A stretch of DNA of 64,000 bases from contig CP092081.1 in the NCBI GenBank assembly GCA_022226935.1, forward strand, positions 2,304,527-2,368,526, given 5' to 3'. This DNA comes from Nitrospira sp. (lineage in GTDB: Bacteria; Nitrospirota; Nitrospiria; Nitrospirales; Nitrospiraceae). Shown here one piece after another: positions 1-8,955 of this stretch. Under the pieces are notes generated by a model. It was given only the letters and a program-made list of their open reading frames with translations, had not been told where the DNA came from and searched no databases. Positions within the stretch are counted from its first letter, which is position 1. The number at the start of each line of letters is the position of its first letter. Position numbers and translations under genes: made by a program.

Positions 1-1
1 T

Positions 2-568
2 AACGCCGCACGGGTCGCCAGGGTGCTTCAATTTGTCCGTGCGCAAAATTTGCCGTCCGGCAGCGCCCCCACGCTTCTCGACATCGGTTCGGGGCTCGGC
101 GTGTTTCCTTATCGGATGAAAGAGGCCGGATGGGACTGCACCGTGCTCGATCCTGATGCCCGAGCAGTTGAGCATGCGACGACTGTGGTCGGCGTGAGAG
201 CGATCAAGGGCGACTTCCTTGCAATCACTCCCGAACAGACTGGAACATTTGATCTGGTCACATTTAATAAAGTTCTAGAGCATGTGTTGGATCCGGTTCG
301 TATGCTGGAGCGAGTGGCGAGTTTTCTGAGGACGAATGGGTGGATCTATATCGAACTGCCTGATGGTGAAGTTGCCTCACATCATGGGTCGCAGCGCGAA
401 GAGTTTTTCATCGAACATCACCATGTCTTCAGCGCTGGCTCACTCAGCATGTTGGCTGAGCGGGCAGGGTTTCTGACCTTGTCTGTCGAGCGGCTGCATG
501 AACCCAGTGGAAAATTCACGTTGTGCGCATTCCTTGCGCCGAAATCTATCCTGCCGGCTGCACCGTGA
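2..568 (+). CDS. Class I SAM-dependent methyltransferase (5' end outside window)
   Basis: The reading frame is open to the left edge of the window, so this is the C-terminal 188 residues of a longer gene; a GTG at position 23 exists but the frame runs in phase upstream of it. The visible part opens with a clear SAM-binding motif I (LLDIGSGLGVF), followed by an acidic residue ending the second strand (VLDPDA) and a post-I region FDLVTFNKVLEHV, the pattern of the Methyltransf_11/23 fold. The substrate is unknown; the neighbours are all surface-polysaccharide genes, so sugar or lipid-linked sugar methylation is likely. Its TGA overlaps the GTG start of the next gene by four bases (GTGA), which implies translational coupling. 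Confidence 0.85.
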   Translation, partial: NAARVARVLQFVRAQNLPSGSAPTLLDIGSGLGVFPYRMKEAGWDCTVLDPDARAVEHATTVVGVRAIKGDFLAITPEQTGTFDLVTFNKVLEHVLDPVRMLERVASFLRTNGWIYIELPDGEVASHHGSQREEFFIEHHHVFSAGSLSMLAERAGFLTLSVERLHEPSGKFTLCAFLAPKSILPAAP

Positions 569-2316
569 AGATTCTGTTTTTCGCTCCTCATGCCGCGGTT
601 TGGGTGCATGCGTTTCCAGAGGCGCTCATTGCCGAAACATTGGCTCAATGTGGGCATACGATCGTCTATGTCAGCTGTGGAGAGGCACTGCAGCAGGTCT
701 GTATTCCGATGAATGCCTTTGGGCTCGATCACCTCAGCCCGATCGATGCACGTCGAAAAATCTGCGGGTTGTGTGGAGAGCAGAAGCGGTTGCTGAAGCA
801 GGAGTTTGGTTTTGCAGGGTGTGATTTAACGGACCTCCTGGCGCCGGCCGATCAGGTCCAAGCAAAGCAGATGGTAGATGCCCTGTCCTTTGAAGAGTGC
901 ATGGCCTTGACGATTGAAAACGTTCCCGTTGGAAAGCTCGCATTGTATGAAACGATTCTCAATAGAAAGAAAACCAGCATCGATTTTGATGCTAGTGACC
1001 AGGAAGAGTATCGAGCGTGGTTGCAGGGCGCCGTGACCACTGTGACTGCCGGAAAACGGTTGTTTGAGCGGGAGCAGCCTGAATGCATTGCCGTTTATAA
1101 TTCGCTCTATTCTGTGAACCACGTCATGTGCCGTCTGGCGAGTATGTACGGAGTTCCTCACTATTTTTTGCATGCCGGTGGAAACCTCTCTCGTCGGCTG
1201 CAAACGTTGATGGTGGGCCGCGATGAGGCCTATGCTTACTCACGGCAGATCGTTGATCGCTGGGCTCACTTTCGCAACAGGCCGTGTCCGCCGGATATCT
1301 TGCGAGATATTACCAAGCACTTTTTGGTCTTGTTCGGTGGCCGAAGTGTGTTCAGCTATTCTCCCGGCACTTCGCGGGAACCATTCGATGTTCGGAATCG
1401 GTTTAAGATCCGAATGGACCAGAAAATCATGGTTGCGACCATGAGCAGCAACGACGAACGAATTGCCGCCAAGGCTATCGGTGTTCTTGCAGACAACCCC
1501 GAGACGTTATTCCCTGACCAAGTGGATTGGATCAAATGGCTCATCAAGTTTGCTGATAGGCGTCCAGACCTCTTTCTGCTGATTCGAGTGCATCCGCGTG
1601 ATTTTCCGAATAAGCGAGAGGCAGTGAAGTCAGAACAAGCCAAGAATCTCCAAACACTATTTCGTCAACTTCCGAGCAACGTGTGCGTCAATTGGCCGAG
1701 TGACGAAATATCTCTGTATGACCTCGCCAATGAAACGTCGGTATTTTTGAACGCCTGGTCGAGTGTCGGAAAGGAAATGAGTTTGTTGGGGCTGCCGGTC
1801 GTGATCTACGCACCTGCCCTGGTATATTATCCTTCCGAGCTGAACTATGTCGGTGCGACGGAACGGGAGTTTATTGAGCAAATCGATCAAGCGCTGCGAG
1901 ATGGCTGGAGCTTTGACAGGTGTCGGGCCACCTATCGATGGCTTGCCGTCGAATACAGTTATGGCCTCATCGACATTGCCGACAGCTATCCGCCCAAGGA
2001 GGATCGAGCGCGCTCTATTTTGTACCGTATCGCGGCACGCCTGGAGCGGTTGGTCGCACCACTGTACCAGCAAGAACAAGATTGCAAGAGAAGGGCCGAT
2101 CGGCTTCGAGCATCGCAGATGGTGGATTCGATTTTTCGATCTGGCGCCGCGACCCCGGTGGCTCCGGAAGTCTGGATCCCTGCACCGGAGATCTCCCAGG
2201 ATGAAGAAGCGCGAGCGCTACGTTCCGAACTGGCCCTCATTGGACAGGCGTTGTTTGGAGCGCGCGCCATTCACAGACAGGGTACGCTGGCCGCTCGGCT
2301 AGAAGCGCTCGCCTGA
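565..2316 (+). CDS. Surface-polysaccharide glycosyltransferase-like protein (GT-B-like)
   Basis: A 583-residue protein. I chose the GTG at 565 because it overlaps the previous stop as GTGA and begins directly with a beta-strand (KILFFAPHAAVW) typical of GT-B N-terminal domains; an earlier in-frame start at 523 would only add 14 residues inside the upstream gene. The second half has a run like capsule-synthesis and glycerophosphotransferase-type proteins: LIRVHPRD, then NWPSDEISLYDL, then a conserved SSVGKEMSLLGLPVVIY segment, which in such families forms the donor-binding side. The last 80 residues are charged and probably helical. I do not recognise an exact family. Its place between a methyltransferase and a PhyH dioxygenase supports a role in building a cell-surface glycan. 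Confidence 0.6.
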   Translation: MKILFFAPHAAVWVHAFPEALIAETLAQCGHTIVYVSCGEALQQVCIPMNAFGLDHLSPIDARRKICGLCGEQKRLLKQEFGFAGCDLTDLLAPADQVQAKQMVDALSFEECMALTIENVPVGKLALYETILNRKKTSIDFDASDQEEYRAWLQGAVTTVTAGKRLFEREQPECIAVYNSLYSVNHVMCRLASMYGVPHYFLHAGGNLSRRLQTLMVGRDEAYAYSRQIVDRWAHFRNRPCPPDILRDITKHFLVLFGGRSVFSYSPGTSREPFDVRNRFKIRMDQKIMVATMSSNDERIAAKAIGVLADNPETLFPDQVDWIKWLIKFADRRPDLFLLIRVHPRDFPNKREAVKSEQAKNLQTLFRQLPSNVCVNWPSDEISLYDLANETSVFLNAWSSVGKEMSLLGLPVVIYAPALVYYPSELNYVGATEREFIEQIDQALRDGWSFDRCRATYRWLAVEYSYGLIDIADSYPPKEDRARSILYRIAARLERLVAPLYQQEQDCKRRADRLRASQMVDSIFRSGAATPVAPEVWIPAPEISQDEEARALRSELALIGQALFGARAIHRQGTLAARLEALA

Positions 2317-2387
2317 AGAGGCTATCATCCCGATAATGAGGATTGAATACTCTTCATGATCGAACGAGCCAGAGGAGGCGACGGAAG

Positions 2388-3695
2388 ATGGTGACGCTGT
2401 TGGAGTCAGAGATGCAACCATTCCCGCGCGTCGACTATTCCTCACATCCGGCGTATGTCTCCGCGGGTTCCCCCTGGTCTCTCAGTGATGATCGAGTGGA
2501 GCGAGTTGTCACGGAGATTGATGCGGCATTTCGAGACTTACTGGCGGGGGCTGACTGCATCTCCGACGGGGAGGAGGCGCGATTCAACGCGGCGGTAGGG
2601 ACTCGGATCGATGAGCTGCAGGCGTATGTGCTTGGAACGGGTGGACTGACCGGTCGGATTGCGGACTATTCGGCTCGGGCCATGAAGCTTGCACGGCAAG
2701 CCCTCTTGGATGAGTGGAAGTTCCAGGTTCGGAGTCATCGCTTCCGGTATCAGCCCGTTCTCACTGCGGCTCAACACAGGAAACTTGAGATCCTCAAGAA
2801 GGACGGCGTGGTCTGTCTGGACCCCATACCTGAGGTGGCGTCACACTTTTGGGACAAAACGTGGTGGGAGCGTAGGCTCATGCGGCGGCAAGCTGATAGG
2901 TTGCCATGGGGACGTTGTGCCATGGCGATTGATCCGCACTCTCCTGCGGGTGTGATGCTTCAGAGGACATTGCGGCGTGTGGGGGTGTTTGAACTTGCCG
3001 GTGCGTATCTGGGGTGTCGCATGGAGTTTCTCTATGCAGCGCTGGATCATGCGCATGAGCGGCAAGCATGGTACAAGGGATGTTACGCAGATGTAGGTAT
3101 GGGCACGTCTGAGACCGCCTATATGCACTTGGACGCGGACTGCGATATTGTCAAGGCCATGTTGTACCTCACGGACGTAAAGCCTGAGAACGGTGCATTT
3201 CGATTTGTGCGCGGGAGTCACCGATGGGTGCGATCGCCATTTCTTATTGCCTTGTACAAGGGGTTTGACTGCGAGCAAGACGCCTATTTTGAACGGGCAC
3301 AGAATACGCTCGACTATGAAAGCGGGTACTATCGGCCTCGCTTTCAGGCTGCGGATCATCGTCGAGAATTGATGTGCCTTCCGAGCAGCTTTCGAGGATC
3401 CACTCATTTCGGCGACGATGTGATCGATGGGACTCCGTTGTCGAAACAGTTGCTGGCAAGCGAGGACGTGTTGGCTGGGAGCCACGGGACTTTCGTGCTG
3501 TTCCATGGTGCGGCTGGCATTCATCGTGGATCGCAGGTGTCTGTTGGTGAGCGGTGGGCGATACAGATCGCGTTTCGCGCATCGAAAGAAAGGTCTGAAC
3601 GTCCACCTCGATATGTGGAAGAAAGACTTGCGAGTCTCCGGTATCATTTCAGACGGCTCAAGCGCACCGTACTGTCAACTTCTGAGGCAATCTGA
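2388..3695 (+). CDS. Phytanoyl-CoA dioxygenase (PhyH) family, Fe(II)/2-oxoglutarate oxygenase
   Basis: A 435-residue protein, started at ATG 2388 because AGAGGAGG at 2371-2378 is a strong ribosome site with a nine-base spacer; the frame is open further up to 2343 but without support. The iron-binding facial triad is visible: His247 and Asp249 in MHLDADCD, and a distal His379 in GIHRGS, with Arg389 (ERWAIQ) placed to bind 2-oxoglutarate. LYLTDVKPENGAFRFVRGSH is the usual PhyH core between them. PhyH enzymes hydroxylate lipids, peptides or sugars; in a glycan locus a hydroxylation or oxidation of a sugar or acyl group is the natural guess, but the substrate cannot be read from sequence. The N-terminal 120 residues look helical and are not part of the core fold. 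Confidence 0.8.
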   Translation: MVTLLESEMQPFPRVDYSSHPAYVSAGSPWSLSDDRVERVVTEIDAAFRDLLAGADCISDGEEARFNAAVGTRIDELQAYVLGTGGLTGRIADYSARAMKLARQALLDEWKFQVRSHRFRYQPVLTAAQHRKLEILKKDGVVCLDPIPEVASHFWDKTWWERRLMRRQADRLPWGRCAMAIDPHSPAGVMLQRTLRRVGVFELAGAYLGCRMEFLYAALDHAHERQAWYKGCYADVGMGTSETAYMHLDADCDIVKAMLYLTDVKPENGAFRFVRGSHRWVRSPFLIALYKGFDCEQDAYFERAQNTLDYESGYYRPRFQAADHRRELMCLPSSFRGSTHFGDDVIDGTPLSKQLLASEDVLAGSHGTFVLFHGAAGIHRGSQVSVGERWAIQIAFRASKERSERPPRYVEERLASLRYHFRRLKRTVLSTSEAI

Positions 3696-3701
3696 TCCGC
3701 T

Positions 3702-4727
3702 GTGACTCACCCTAAGGGCCAGACGGGGCTTCAGCCGGTCCTTGAAAGACTGCTCGGTCACCAGCGCTTGATCATTGCAGATGCGGGTGCTGCATATGGA
3801 TTGCCCCCACATCTGCAGATGCTAGCCTCTGTCTCCCGTCTGTGTCTGTTTGAACCACATGCCCAGCGAGCAGAAGAGCTTCGTCAGCTGTTAGGCGCTG
3901 AAGGGTGCGTCTTTCAGACGGCACTCTCAGGTCAAGGTGGTGAACGGACGCTGTATGTGACCAATGTTCCAACGGGGGCATCCCTGTTGCGGCCGGGTAC
4001 TGATGCGGTTGATCTGACGGACCGCGCCTATTTCTTTCCTGTGCAAGAGCAACGGATTCACACGCGTCGGCTTGACGATGTGCTCGCCGAAGACGGCATC
4101 GCCAGGCTGGATTTTCTGAAAGCTGACGTGCAAGGCGCTGAATTGGAAATTCTCCAAGGACTCGGCGCATCGCTTGGGCGAACACTTCTGGGGGTTGAAT
4201 TAGAGGTCGGATTTCCCGGCGGATACATCGGACAGCCGGGATTTGGGGACATCGATCAATACCTTCGTGACCTCGGGCTCGAATTGCTGGATTTGCGGCT
4301 GGCGAGAATCCATAGATTCGTTTCCGGAAGCTATCGTCATCTTTCTGAACAGGTATTTGGGGTTCATCACGACTGTCCTTCGCTCAGCAAACGTATCTGG
4401 GAGGCAGACGTGCTCTATTTTGTGAAGCCGGCGACCTTGGTGCATTCCGGCGATATGCCGGGAATTCGTCGCCTGGCAGTGTTGTACTGCGCGTACGGGT
4501 TCTATACCGAAGCCTATCACCTGTTCGACCAAGCGAGCCAAGCGGGAATGCTCTCTTCGGAAGAAGCGACTCAACTCAAAGATGATGTTGTCCGGCTACA
4601 CCATAAGGCACGATCGTGTGTCTTCGAGTCGGTGATGTGGCATCGGGTTATGAGTCCAATCCGCCGTTTGGGAGTTCGCTTGCGAAACAAACTATGCGGG
4701 TTTCAAGGCGGAAGATGGCAGGAATAA
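3702..4727 (+). CDS. FkbM family methyltransferase (first copy)
   Basis: A 341-residue protein starting at GTG 3702, six bases after the previous stop. The N-terminus gives a degenerate motif I (IIADAGAAYGLP) and an acidic end to strand 2 (CLFEPHAQRAEEL), and the FkbM signature is seen in DFLKADVQGAELEILQGL, where the Asp and Glu are the conserved residues of the family. FkbM proteins O-methylate sugars or polyketides. The last 120 residues, beyond the methyltransferase core, are an extra helical region containing ADVLYFVKP, common in FkbM proteins of glycan clusters. A second, shorter FkbM gene lies just beyond the ABC exporter that follows. Confidence 0.82.
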   Translation: MTHPKGQTGLQPVLERLLGHQRLIIADAGAAYGLPPHLQMLASVSRLCLFEPHAQRAEELRQLLGAEGCVFQTALSGQGGERTLYVTNVPTGASLLRPGTDAVDLTDRAYFFPVQEQRIHTRRLDDVLAEDGIARLDFLKADVQGAELEILQGLGASLGRTLLGVELEVGFPGGYIGQPGFGDIDQYLRDLGLELLDLRLARIHRFVSGSYRHLSEQVFGVHHDCPSLSKRIWEADVLYFVKPATLVHSGDMPGIRRLAVLYCAYGFYTEAYHLFDQASQAGMLSSEEATQLKDDVVRLHHKARSCVFESVMWHRVMSPIRRLGVRLRNKLCGFQGGRWQE

Positions 4728-6481
4728 CGTCGCTGTTCGGCATCGATGGGCGAGCAGTCATGTCATGGCTGACGACCATTCATGCGCTCGTCGCGTATGC
4801 TGCTCGAAAATTTCCCTTGCTCGCAGCATGTGTTCTGTTGTCCCTGATTTCGGTGGCGATGGAACTGGCTGCCATGACGAGTCTGGTTCCGCTCACGGAA
4901 TTGGCGGTCGGACATGTCATCCCTTCGACAAGCACATGGAGCCGTATCCCGCAGTGGTTTGGCCATGCTCCCGATATCGCGTTCTATATGGTACTGTTTT
5001 GGCTGCTGATCAGTTTGCGTTTGATCACCTCCTTCGCGTCGAGCGTACTGGTCTCCTACCTCTCTCGGCAGATGATCGCGCATTTCTCATCCGAAGCGTT
5101 CACGGCGTTTGTGAATTTACTCGCATTTGAAGAGATCCAGCAGCGGAGTGTGGGGTATTTCATCAACCTCGCCGGCGATGAGGCGAATCGAGCGAGTCAG
5201 GTCATCACCGCGTTGTTGCGCCTGATTCCCGTGGCGATGCTCGGACTGCTCTACTTTTCCGCCCTTGCCTATCAGTCATGGTGGGTTGCAATGGGAGTAC
5301 TGGCGTTTCTGGCGTTGTCACTTGCAGCGTTAGGCCAGACGTTTCGAAAGGTGCATGAGCTGGGGGCGTGCCAGCAACAAGAGTCTCGAGATCTCAATTC
5401 GCACTTTCTTGATTCGCTCAATTCCTTGCGAACGGTTCGCAGTTATACGGCCGAGGGCTTCGTGAGCCAGGAATATCAGCGGATGATCTACGGTTATGCC
5501 AGAACCTGTTTTCGGATTGATGCGCTCTCTTTGCTGTCCAGCTTCGTGCCGGCGCTCATTCTTGTTCTGGTCAGCGGTGCGGCGATTCTGTGGATGATCG
5601 ATGTATCGGCCCTCGCTGCATATGTTTCCGTGATCATGGTGGCAGTTGTTCTCTTATTGCGTTTTTTCCCGGTGGCAGGGCAAGCTATCGATATTTTCCT
5701 GCGTTTGGTGGCAGATCTCCGCGCAGGGGATGATTTACGGCGTGTTCTTCGTGATGTGTCCTCTCGGAAGGTGATGGCGCCTGTGGCAGATGAGTGTGTG
5801 ATCGCTCCACCCATCCATCATATCCGGTTTGAAACTGTGTCATTCGCCTATCCGCAGCGCGAACCTGTGTTGCAGGCATTCACGGTTTCATTCTGCGCAG
5901 GAAACAACTATGCCGTGCTCGGCCGGTCCGGCATCGGTAAATCAACTTTTGTTGATGTTCTCCTTAAGTTTTACGCCCCGCACAGTGGGCGCATCACGGT
6001 GAATGATGTCGATCTCTGTCGAGTCAATACACAGTGGCTTCGGGATCGTATCCGAGTCGTCGAGCAGCATGCCAAACTTTTTAACGACACCATTTATCAT
6101 AACGTCGCCTTTGGCGCGCAGGTCACATTGGATGTGGTTCGAGAAGCCTGTCGGATCGCGTGCATCGACTCCGATATCGAACGCCTTTCGGAAGGGTACA
6201 ATACTCTGGTGACCTATCAAGGGGGCAATCTTTCGGGAGGGCAACGACAAAGACTGGCCATCGCCCGGGCGCTGGTTCGGAATCCCGACGTACTGATTTT
6301 GGATGAAAGCGTCAACGCATTAGATACGGCATTACGTCGTCAAGTGATGACCAGTATTCTTCATGCGTATCGGCAGCGGATCGTGATTTGTATTACTCAT
6401 GATCCAGCGGTGTCGGAACAGTTCGAGCGAGTACTGGATTTTGTACGGCTCAAGGCGGAGCCGCAGCCGCTCAGTTCCTAA
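4715..6481 (+). CDS. ABC exporter half-transporter (permease fused to ATPase), MsbA/PglK-like
   Basis: A 588-residue protein with about six membrane segments in residues 1-320 and a nucleotide-binding domain after about 370. The ATPase motifs are complete: Walker A GRSGIGKST, signature LSGGQRQRLAIARAL, Walker B VLILDES with the D-loop NALD, and H-loop ICITHD. ATG 4715 is chosen, overlapping the upstream stop by 13 bases; ATG 4760 is an equally possible start just before the first membrane helix. Such homodimeric exporters flip lipid-linked oligosaccharides or lipid A. No Wzx or Wzy gene is visible in the locus, so this transporter may be the flippase for the glycan made by its neighbours; that is an inference from position. 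Confidence 0.9.
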   Translation: MAGITSLFGIDGRAVMSWLTTIHALVAYAARKFPLLAACVLLSLISVAMELAAMTSLVPLTELAVGHVIPSTSTWSRIPQWFGHAPDIAFYMVLFWLLISLRLITSFASSVLVSYLSRQMIAHFSSEAFTAFVNLLAFEEIQQRSVGYFINLAGDEANRASQVITALLRLIPVAMLGLLYFSALAYQSWWVAMGVLAFLALSLAALGQTFRKVHELGACQQQESRDLNSHFLDSLNSLRTVRSYTAEGFVSQEYQRMIYGYARTCFRIDALSLLSSFVPALILVLVSGAAILWMIDVSALAAYVSVIMVAVVLLLRFFPVAGQAIDIFLRLVADLRAGDDLRRVLRDVSSRKVMAPVADECVIAPPIHHIRFETVSFAYPQREPVLQAFTVSFCAGNNYAVLGRSGIGKSTFVDVLLKFYAPHSGRITVNDVDLCRVNTQWLRDRIRVVEQHAKLFNDTIYHNVAFGAQVTLDVVREACRIACIDSDIERLSEGYNTLVTYQGGNLSGGQRQRLAIARALVRNPDVLILDESVNALDTALRRQVMTSILHAYRQRIVICITHDPAVSEQFERVLDFVRLKAEPQPLSS

Positions 6482-6509
6482 GCAAGATCGATCGATTCGC
6501 TGGCACGCC

Positions 6510-7223
6510 ATGCATGGTTTTTTCTCACGTTGTCTGATCTCCTATCTGTATTCCATGCTGAGGGCGATCCGTCCTGAAGTCCGTTGGTCTTATTCCCAAG
6601 AGGGTGAAGATCTTGTTCTCAGTCGCCTGTTCGAAAATCAGCGCCATGGCTTTTATGTGGACATTGGCGCACACCACCCGTTTCGATTTTCAAATACGTA
6701 TTTGCTCTCTCAGCGAGGTTGGTGGGGAATCAATGTGGACCCCAATCCGCAGGCGATGCAGTTGTTCGAACGGTTGCGTCGACGCGATGTCAATCTCACA
6801 GTAGGCATTGCCGAGCAGGCAGGTAGCCGGCGGTATTTTCAGTTCAATGATCCTGCGTTGAATACTTTTGATGAACAGTTGGCCCGTCAGCGGGAGACGC
6901 GAGATGGCTATCAATTGATTGGGTCAACATTGGTTCCCGTACAGCCGCTCCGCCAAGTATTGGAACAGCACCTGCCGCAAGGGCAAGCCATAGATGTTTT
7001 GTCGGTGGATGCGGAAGGGTTTGATCTGAATGTCATCCGATCGAATGACTGGGACCGGTTTCGACCGTACTGTCTGCTGGTGGAGACGTTGCAATCCTCG
7101 TTGACCGCGCTTGAGACAAATACGACGCATCAATATGTATCGGCGCATGGCTATGGTCTGTTCGCCAAGACGGTCAATACGTTTATATATCTGGACCACA
7201 AGAGCCCGAGACAGCAGTGCTAG
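6510..7223 (+). CDS. FkbM family methyltransferase (second copy)
   Basis: A 237-residue protein. The likely starts are ATG 6510 or ATG 6555; neither has a strong ribosome site, and the family core begins shortly after the second (SQEGEDLVLSRLF). The SAM motif FYVDIGAHHP and the acidic strand-2 end NVDPNPQ are typical of this FkbM subgroup, in which the signature SQxGED precedes motif I. The motif VLSVDAEGFDLNVIRSNDW matches the conserved D-E-G region. The enzyme probably O-methylates a sugar in the surface glycan. It follows the ABC exporter by 28 bases and overlaps the next glycosyltransferase by seven bases. Confidence 0.85.
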   Translation: MHGFFSRCLISYLYSMLRAIRPEVRWSYSQEGEDLVLSRLFENQRHGFYVDIGAHHPFRFSNTYLLSQRGWWGINVDPNPQAMQLFERLRRRDVNLTVGIAEQAGSRRYFQFNDPALNTFDEQLARQRETRDGYQLIGSTLVPVQPLRQVLEQHLPQGQAIDVLSVDAEGFDLNVIRSNDWDRFRPYCLLVETLQSSLTALETNTTHQYVSAHGYGLFAKTVNTFIYLDHKSPRQQC

Positions 7224-8134
7224 CGCCAATTGGCTTGTTCGTATACAAGCGTCCTGAGCACACAGTACGAGTATTGGAAGGTCTGAGAAATAACCGAGAG
7301 ACTCGGGATTCGGATCTCTTTGTGTTCTCAGATGGAGCGAAGAACTCGCTCGCCCACGAAGGGGTTTCTGCCGTCAGGGCGTTGGTTCGGGGACTTACGG
7401 GATTTCGTTCCGTCACGGTCGTGGAACAATCTGTGAACTTGGGGCTTGCTCGTTCGATCGTGGCCGGAGTAACGGATTTGACGGGACGGTTCGGACGAGT
7501 AATTGTATTGGAAGACGACGTTGTTCCGGCGCCGCATTTTCTGCAGTATATGAACGCCGCGTTAGATAAGTATGAGCAAGTTCAACAAGTGGTCAGCATC
7601 CATGGCTATTCCTATCCTGTGAATTGCTCATTGCCGGAAACGTTCTTCCTTCGCGGCGCGGACTGTTGGGGATGGGCTACGTGGGAGCGAGGGTGGCGTG
7701 TTTTTGAACCGGATGGATCCAAGCTGTTGGCAAGGCTTTCCGAAAGCGGGCTCTCGCGCCTGTTTGACTTGGACGGCGGATATCCCTATACGAAAATGCT
7801 TGAGGAGCAGGTCGCCGGACGCAATGACTCATGGGCTATCCGATGGCATGCGGCGGCATTCCTGGAAGGGTTACTCACGCTGTATCCAGGTTCGTCGCAA
7901 GTTCAGAACATCGGCACTGATGGTAGCGGGACTCATGGGGGATGTGCCGCCGAGTTTTGGCATGCCTCATGGGGAAGGCCGGTCTTGCTGGAGGATATCC
8001 CGGTACAGGAGAGTCAGAGGGCACGCGAAGCGTTTGTGCATATGCTGAAATCGTTACAGCCCTCCCTGGCTCGGAGGATTTCGGCACGCCTACGGAGAAT
8101 GATCGGGACAACTCCAAAGGAAGCTCAGGGATGA
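7217..8134 (+). CDS. GT-A glycosyltransferase, GNT-I-like
   Basis: A 305-residue protein starting at GTG 7217, seven bases inside the previous gene. The start LAPIGLFVYKRPEHTVRVL, then FVFSDGAKN, then VIVLEDDVVPAPHFLQYMN show a GT-A fold whose EDD is the metal-binding DxD equivalent; this layout resembles bacterial proteins related to N-acetylglucosaminyltransferase I. The sequence DCWGWATWERGW is a further conserved patch in that group. The donor and acceptor are unknown. The gene ends in ATGA, shared with the start of the following methyltransferase. Confidence 0.75.
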   Translation: MLAPIGLFVYKRPEHTVRVLEGLRNNRETRDSDLFVFSDGAKNSLAHEGVSAVRALVRGLTGFRSVTVVEQSVNLGLARSIVAGVTDLTGRFGRVIVLEDDVVPAPHFLQYMNAALDKYEQVQQVVSIHGYSYPVNCSLPETFFLRGADCWGWATWERGWRVFEPDGSKLLARLSESGLSRLFDLDGGYPYTKMLEEQVAGRNDSWAIRWHAAAFLEGLLTLYPGSSQVQNIGTDGSGTHGGCAAEFWHASWGRPVLLEDIPVQESQRAREAFVHMLKSLQPSLARRISARLRRMIGTTPKEAQG

Positions 8135-8955
8135 AGCGAGTGATTAAACCCTGGATCCCGCCCGCAATTCTGAATGCCTACCGCAGTTTTTGCTCTGATG
8201 ACATTCGGTTCCAAGGTCAGTTTGCGACCTGGGAGTCAGCGCGTGCGGCCTCTTCCGGGTATGACGACGAAGCCATTTTCAGAAAATCCAGAGCAGCGGC
8301 GCTAAAGGTTAAGAAGGGAGAGGCCGCGTATGAGCGCGACTCTGTGCTGTTTGATCACGTTGAGTTTTCTTATCCTCTCCTGTCGGGTCTCTTGCGCAGC
8401 GCATGCGGACGAGGCGGGAATTTGAGCGTGTTGGATATTGGAGGATCATTTGGAACGACTTACCGACAGTTCAAGGCCTTCTTGAGACCTTCGGCATCCC
8501 TCCGATGGAATATTGTGGAACAGCCTCGACTTGTCGAATCAGGGCAGGCTGAATTTGCAGATGAGGAACTGAATTTTTTCTACTCTATCCGAGAGGCTGC
8601 CGCTGCGGAAGTGCCTGACGTGGTATTGCTGTCGAGCGTGCTACAGTATCTCAAAAATCCCTACGATCTTATCCGTGAGATTTGCTCCATCGGCGCGCAG
8701 AGTATTGTGATTGCGCGAACGCCGTGCGCCCTTGCCGAGCAGGATATACTTACGGTTCAGGTCGTCCCCCCTTCGATTTATCAGGCAAGTTATCCTTGCT
8801 GGATATTTGCTGAAACTCAATTGCTCGAGGCGTTCTCGGCCCAGTATCGACTGGTGGCTTCATTCCAGGAGTCTGATGGATCGTTACGGAGTATTCAGGG
8901 CCCGTTTGAACTTCGTGGTTTCATTTTGGACCGAAAGCCTTCATCCAGATGTTGA
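8131..8955 (+). CDS. Methyltransferase of the TIGR04325 type
   Basis: A 274-residue protein starting at ATG 8131, overlapping the previous stop by four bases. It fits the pattern I remember for TIGR04325 (LIC12133 family) methyltransferases: WESARAASSGYDDEAIF near residue 35, ALKVKKGEAAYERDSVLF, then motif I VLDIGGSFGTTYRQF, then DVVLLSSVLQYLKNPY, and a late VVPPSIYQASYPCWIF. The family is found in polysaccharide loci and its substrate is not established. An in-frame extension upstream to 7942 lies wholly inside the previous gene and was discarded. Confidence 0.8.
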   Translation: MKRVIKPWIPPAILNAYRSFCSDDIRFQGQFATWESARAASSGYDDEAIFRKSRAAALKVKKGEAAYERDSVLFDHVEFSYPLLSGLLRSACGRGGNLSVLDIGGSFGTTYRQFKAFLRPSASLRWNIVEQPRLVESGQAEFADEELNFFYSIREAAAAEVPDVVLLSSVLQYLKNPYDLIREICSIGAQSIVIARTPCALAEQDILTVQVVPPSIYQASYPCWIFAETQLLEAFSAQYRLVASFQESDGSLRSIQGPFELRGFILDRKPSSRC

